Of a stretch of DNA of 7,883 nucleotides, positions 4,929-7,883 are shown one piece after another. The notes under the pieces are model-generated. The model was given only the letters and a program-made list of their open reading frames with translations. It did not search any database and was not told the DNA's origin. This DNA comes from Odoribacteraceae bacterium (lineage in GTDB: Bacteria > Bacteroidota > Bacteroidia > Bacteroidales > Marinifilaceae): assembly GCA_031259905.1 (NCBI GenBank), contig JAIRKS010000045.1:1-7883 (forward strand). Reading direction: 5' to 3'. The position numbers were made by a program, and so were the translations under genes. Position 1 is the stretch's first letter; every line of letters begins with the position of its first letter.

Positions 4929-7883
4929 ATGATCAGGTATTTCGTCCACCGCCCCACCTCGGTAATGATGGCTTTCCTCGCCCTGTTTATCCTGGGCGTG
5001 GTCACGTACATGAACATTCCCGTGTCGTTGCTGCCCGACATCGCGATCCCGGAGGTCACCGTGCAGGTTTCCGGGCAGAACGCGTCGGCGCGGGAGCTGG
5101 AAAACACCGTCGTCCGCCCCCTGAGGCAACAATTGATGCAGGTGGGCAAGCTGCGTGACATCCGCAGCGAAACCCGTGACGGGAATGCTATCGTTTACCT
5201 GAACTTCGAGTACGGCGCGAGTACCGACCTGGCGTTTATCGAGGTCAACGAGAAGATCGACGCCGCGATGAATTACTTGCCACGCGACGTGGAACGTCCA
5301 CGGGTGGTCAAGGCGAGCGCTACCGATATCCCCGTTTTTAACTTGAACCTGACGCTTCGAGCCGATAGTAGCTTCGAGCATACCGATGTCACCAAGTTCA
5401 TCGAGTTGAGCGAATTTACCGAGTCGGTAATCCGCCGCAGGTTCGAACAGCTGCCACAAGTCGCGATGATTGACATCTCCGGCCAGGTGAAGAAACGGGT
5501 AATCATCACGCCCGACCAGCAATTCCTGGCCGTCAGCGGCATTACCTTGTCCGACATCGAGTCGGCGCTCAACAGTAATAACGTCGAACCGGGGAGCATG
5601 ACCGTCCGCGACGGTTATTACGAGTACGTGATCCGCTTCTCGTCTGTCCTGCGAACGGTGGAGGACATCCGCGATATTTTTATCCGCAAGAACAACCGGG
5701 TTTACCAGCTTAAAGACCTGGCAACGGTCACCCTGGAGGCGGAGAGGGAAAAGGGGATGGCGATCTATAACGGGAAACGCGCGATTGTCCTCTCGGTGAT
5801 CAAGCAGTCGGAGGAGAATATCGCCAACATGCAAAAGGCCATGAGCAAGGAGGTCGCCCGCTTCCAGGAGGATTTCCCGGAAATCGAGTTCAACGTCACA
5901 CAGAACCAGACGGAGTTGCTGGATTACACGATCTCTAACCTGCAACAGAACTTGCTGCTGGCTTTCCTCTTTGTCTTTCTCGTTTCTGTGTTTTTCCTCA
6001 AGGACGGGCGGGTATCCGTCATCATCGGGCTGGGGCTTTTCGTGTCGCTGGTGATCAGCTTGCTTTTCTTCTACCTGTTCCATGTCTCCTTGAATGTAGT
6101 ATCGTTAACCGGCCTGATCCTGGCATCGGGTAACATGATCGACAATTCCATCGTGGCGACCGATAACATCTCGCAATACCGCGGGCGCGGCTTGTCCATC
6201 CCCGATGCTTGCGTGGCCGGTACTAACGAGATCAGTATTCCCATGTTGAGTTCCGCCCTGACCAACATCTCGGTTTTCCTGCCCTTGATTTTCATGAGCG
6301 GGATTGCCGGCGCGTTGTTTTTCGACCAGGCCTTTTCCGTGACCGTCGGGTTGCTGGTGTCCTACGTCACCGGGATCACGCTCATCCCGGTGTTGTACAA
6401 GTTGATTTACTCGACGCGCCTCCCGCGATTCATGGTACGCGACAAGGGGAAACCCTCGTCTCCACGGGACGGGATGGCCGTGCGCGCTTACGATGCCGGG
6501 ATCGACTGGATCTTCTCCCACAAGGTACTCGCGATGGTGATCCTGCTATTGATGTTCCCGTTTTGTGCCTGGTTTTTCCTGGTTATCCCGAAGGAGAAGA
6601 TGCCCGATGTCAAGCAAAGCGAGTTGTTGATTACTATCGACTGGAACGAGAACATTCACCTGCAGGAGAATCACGAGCGTTGCTTGCAATTCGCCCGCTT
6701 CCTGGGCGAGGAGTCGGAAGAGAACGCCGCCCTCGTCGGGGAACAGCAATTTGCCCTGAACCGCGAGCGGGTACAGACCTCTTCCGAGTCGCGGTTTCAC
6801 GTTCGTACCCGTACCGCTGCCGGGATTGCCCCGTTGAAGGAGAAGGCATCCGCGTGGTTCTCGAAAAACCACCCGCGGGCGCTGGTTACCTTCTCTCCTC
6901 CCGGCACCATCTTCGAGAAGATATTTTCCACCGGCGAGCCAGACCTGGTCGTCGAGTACTACGCGACCAACAAGGCGCGCGCGATCGACGCTAACGCGAT
7001 TCGCTTCATGGAAAAGAATATCGAGGAAATAACCGGCGAGGCGCCGGTGGGCAATTCATTCCAGAACCAGTTGAACCTGCGCGTCGACCGGGAGAAGCTG
7101 TTGCTGTACAATGTTCCGTACGATTTAATTTACAAGCGCCTGGTGACGTCGTTCAAGGAGAACCGCTTAGCCACGCTCCGCTCGCAACAACAGTACTTAC
7201 CGGTCGTCATCGGCGACGAGGAGAAGACCGTCGCGGAGATCATCGATCGCACGCTGGTCGAAACGTCCGTCAATGACGACGGGACGCGTAACCAGGTGAC
7301 TCTATCTTCTTTTGTTACCGTCGCGCCTTCCGAGGACTTGAAAACGATCGTGGCAGGGAAAACCGGCGAGTATATCCCGTTTTACTATTACAAGACGGGA
7401 CAGCCGGAGAAGATTATCGAGAAGGTGGAACAGGACGCGACGGGAGACACGGACTGGGAGGTCGAGTTCTCGGGAACTTTCTTTTCCAACAAGCAAATGA
7501 TTAATGAAATGATCGTGATCTTGCTTGTTTCGATATTGCTGATGTTTTTCATCCTGTCGGCGCAATTCGAGAGTTTCAAGCAGCCCTTGATTATCTTGTT
7601 CGAGATACCCGTGGACATCACGTTCGCGCTGGGATTGCTACTGGTCACCGGTCACTCGCTCAACCTGATGTCAGCCATTGGCCTGGTCGTCACCTCCGGT
7701 ATCATCATCAACGATTCCATCCTGAAAGTGGACGTGATGAACCAGCTTCGAAAGGAGGGATTCTCTTTAATGGAAGCCATCCACGAGGCCGGGCATCGCC
7801 GCTTGAAGGCCATTCTGATGACCAGCTTAACGTCGATTGTCTGCATGGTACCGCTATTATTTACCGGAGACCTCGGCTCGCAA
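4929..7883 (+). CDS. RND efflux permease (AcrB/CzcA superfamily), 3'-truncated by the window
   Basis: This proton-driven inner-membrane exporter is open for 985 codons with no stop, so the C-terminus (probably 40-60 residues with the last helix) is missing. TM1 is at about 12-28, followed by the first large periplasmic (porter) region to about 340. TM2-TM6 span about 342-480, including GNMIDNSIV in TM4. TM7 is at 533-553, the second periplasmic region runs to about 860, and TM8 onward starts at 861. GIIINDSILKVD lies in TM10 and ILMTSLTSIVCMVPLL near TM11. The expected acidic pair of TM4 reads Asp405-Asn406, and the TM10 position where AcrB has its essential Lys reads Asn928-Asp929. I recognise this pattern from Bacteroidota RND permeases rather than classical AcrB. 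AAAGGG lies just before the ATG. Drug, metal and other substrates cannot be told apart. Confidence 0.95.
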   Translation, partial: MIRYFVHRPTSVMMAFLALFILGVVTYMNIPVSLLPDIAIPEVTVQVSGQNASARELENTVVRPLRQQLMQVGKLRDIRSETRDGNAIVYLNFEYGASTDLAFIEVNEKIDAAMNYLPRDVERPRVVKASATDIPVFNLNLTLRADSSFEHTDVTKFIELSEFTESVIRRRFEQLPQVAMIDISGQVKKRVIITPDQQFLAVSGITLSDIESALNSNNVEPGSMTVRDGYYEYVIRFSSVLRTVEDIRDIFIRKNNRVYQLKDLATVTLEAEREKGMAIYNGKRAIVLSVIKQSEENIANMQKAMSKEVARFQEDFPEIEFNVTQNQTELLDYTISNLQQNLLLAFLFVFLVSVFFLKDGRVSVIIGLGLFVSLVISLLFFYLFHVSLNVVSLTGLILASGNMIDNSIVATDNISQYRGRGLSIPDACVAGTNEISIPMLSSALTNISVFLPLIFMSGIAGALFFDQAFSVTVGLLVSYVTGITLIPVLYKLIYSTRLPRFMVRDKGKPSSPRDGMAVRAYDAGIDWIFSHKVLAMVILLLMFPFCAWFFLVIPKEKMPDVKQSELLITIDWNENIHLQENHERCLQFARFLGEESEENAALVGEQQFALNRERVQTSSESRFHVRTRTAAGIAPLKEKASAWFSKNHPRALVTFSPPGTIFEKIFSTGEPDLVVEYYATNKARAIDANAIRFMEKNIEEITGEAPVGNSFQNQLNLRVDREKLLLYNVPYDLIYKRLVTSFKENRLATLRSQQQYLPVVIGDEEKTVAEIIDRTLVETSVNDDGTRNQVTLSSFVTVAPSEDLKTIVAGKTGEYIPFYYYKTGQPEKIIEKVEQDATGDTDWEVEFSGTFFSNKQMINEMIVILLVSILLMFFILSAQFESFKQPLIILFEIPVDITFALGLLLVTGHSLNLMSAIGLVVTSGIIINDSILKVDVMNQLRKEGFSLMEAIHEAGHRRLKAILMTSLTSIVCMVPLLFTGDLGSQ

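Noticed and set aside
4026..6083. 685-residue minus-strand frame opposite adaptor and permease
   Set aside because: It is long, but antisense to two clear RND genes and rich in His/Asp/Arg/Val as expected of a shadow; no domain is recognised.
6563..6994. 143-residue plus-strand frame inside the permease
   Set aside because: The permease frame runs uninterrupted through this stretch with conserved RND sequence, so this is an out-of-frame shadow.

Overview
The window looks like chromosomal DNA from a GC-rich member of the Bacteroidota, most likely Bacteroidales. The taxonomy is inferred from gene content (a DUF3109-type cysteine-cluster protein, a DUF5128-type six-bladed beta-propeller lipoprotein, a lipoprotein RND adaptor), from A-rich translation starts with no real Shine-Dalgarno sequence, and from promoter-like elements close to the Bacteroidetes TTTG / TAnnTTTG pattern. 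The genus cannot be fixed from the sequence.

Layout: bases 1-13 match the 3' end of Illumina adapters, so the left edge is a true contig end and those bases are not genomic. Next come two abutting tandem arrays, a 21-bp unit (14-107) and a 42-bp unit (about 107-333), neither convincingly coding. A 137-bp leader (334-470) carries a candidate promoter and an inverted repeat. All five genes are on the plus strand. Genes 1 and 2 are gpmI (cofactor-independent phosphoglycerate mutase, 471-1991) and, 12 bp later, a DUF3109-family cysteine-cluster protein (2004-2588). A 144-bp gap follows, holding two copies of an 11-bp palindrome. A second tight cluster then begins: a beta-propeller lipoprotein (2733-3854), an RND periplasmic adaptor lipoprotein (3864-4922) and an AcrB-like RND permease (4929 to the window end, cut before its last transmembrane helix).

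Functionally, the first pair joins a central glycolytic enzyme to a putative metal-binding protein of unknown role. The second cluster is an envelope export system: permease in the inner membrane, adaptor anchored to a membrane and reaching across the periplasm, and a lipid-anchored beta-propeller protein as the first gene. No outer-membrane TolC-like channel is seen; it may lie past the right edge or elsewhere.

I found no tRNA, rRNA, CRISPR, transposase or phage gene. The least explained parts are the double repeat array at the contig end, the paired palindromes before the efflux cluster, and the beta-propeller gene in the efflux cluster.
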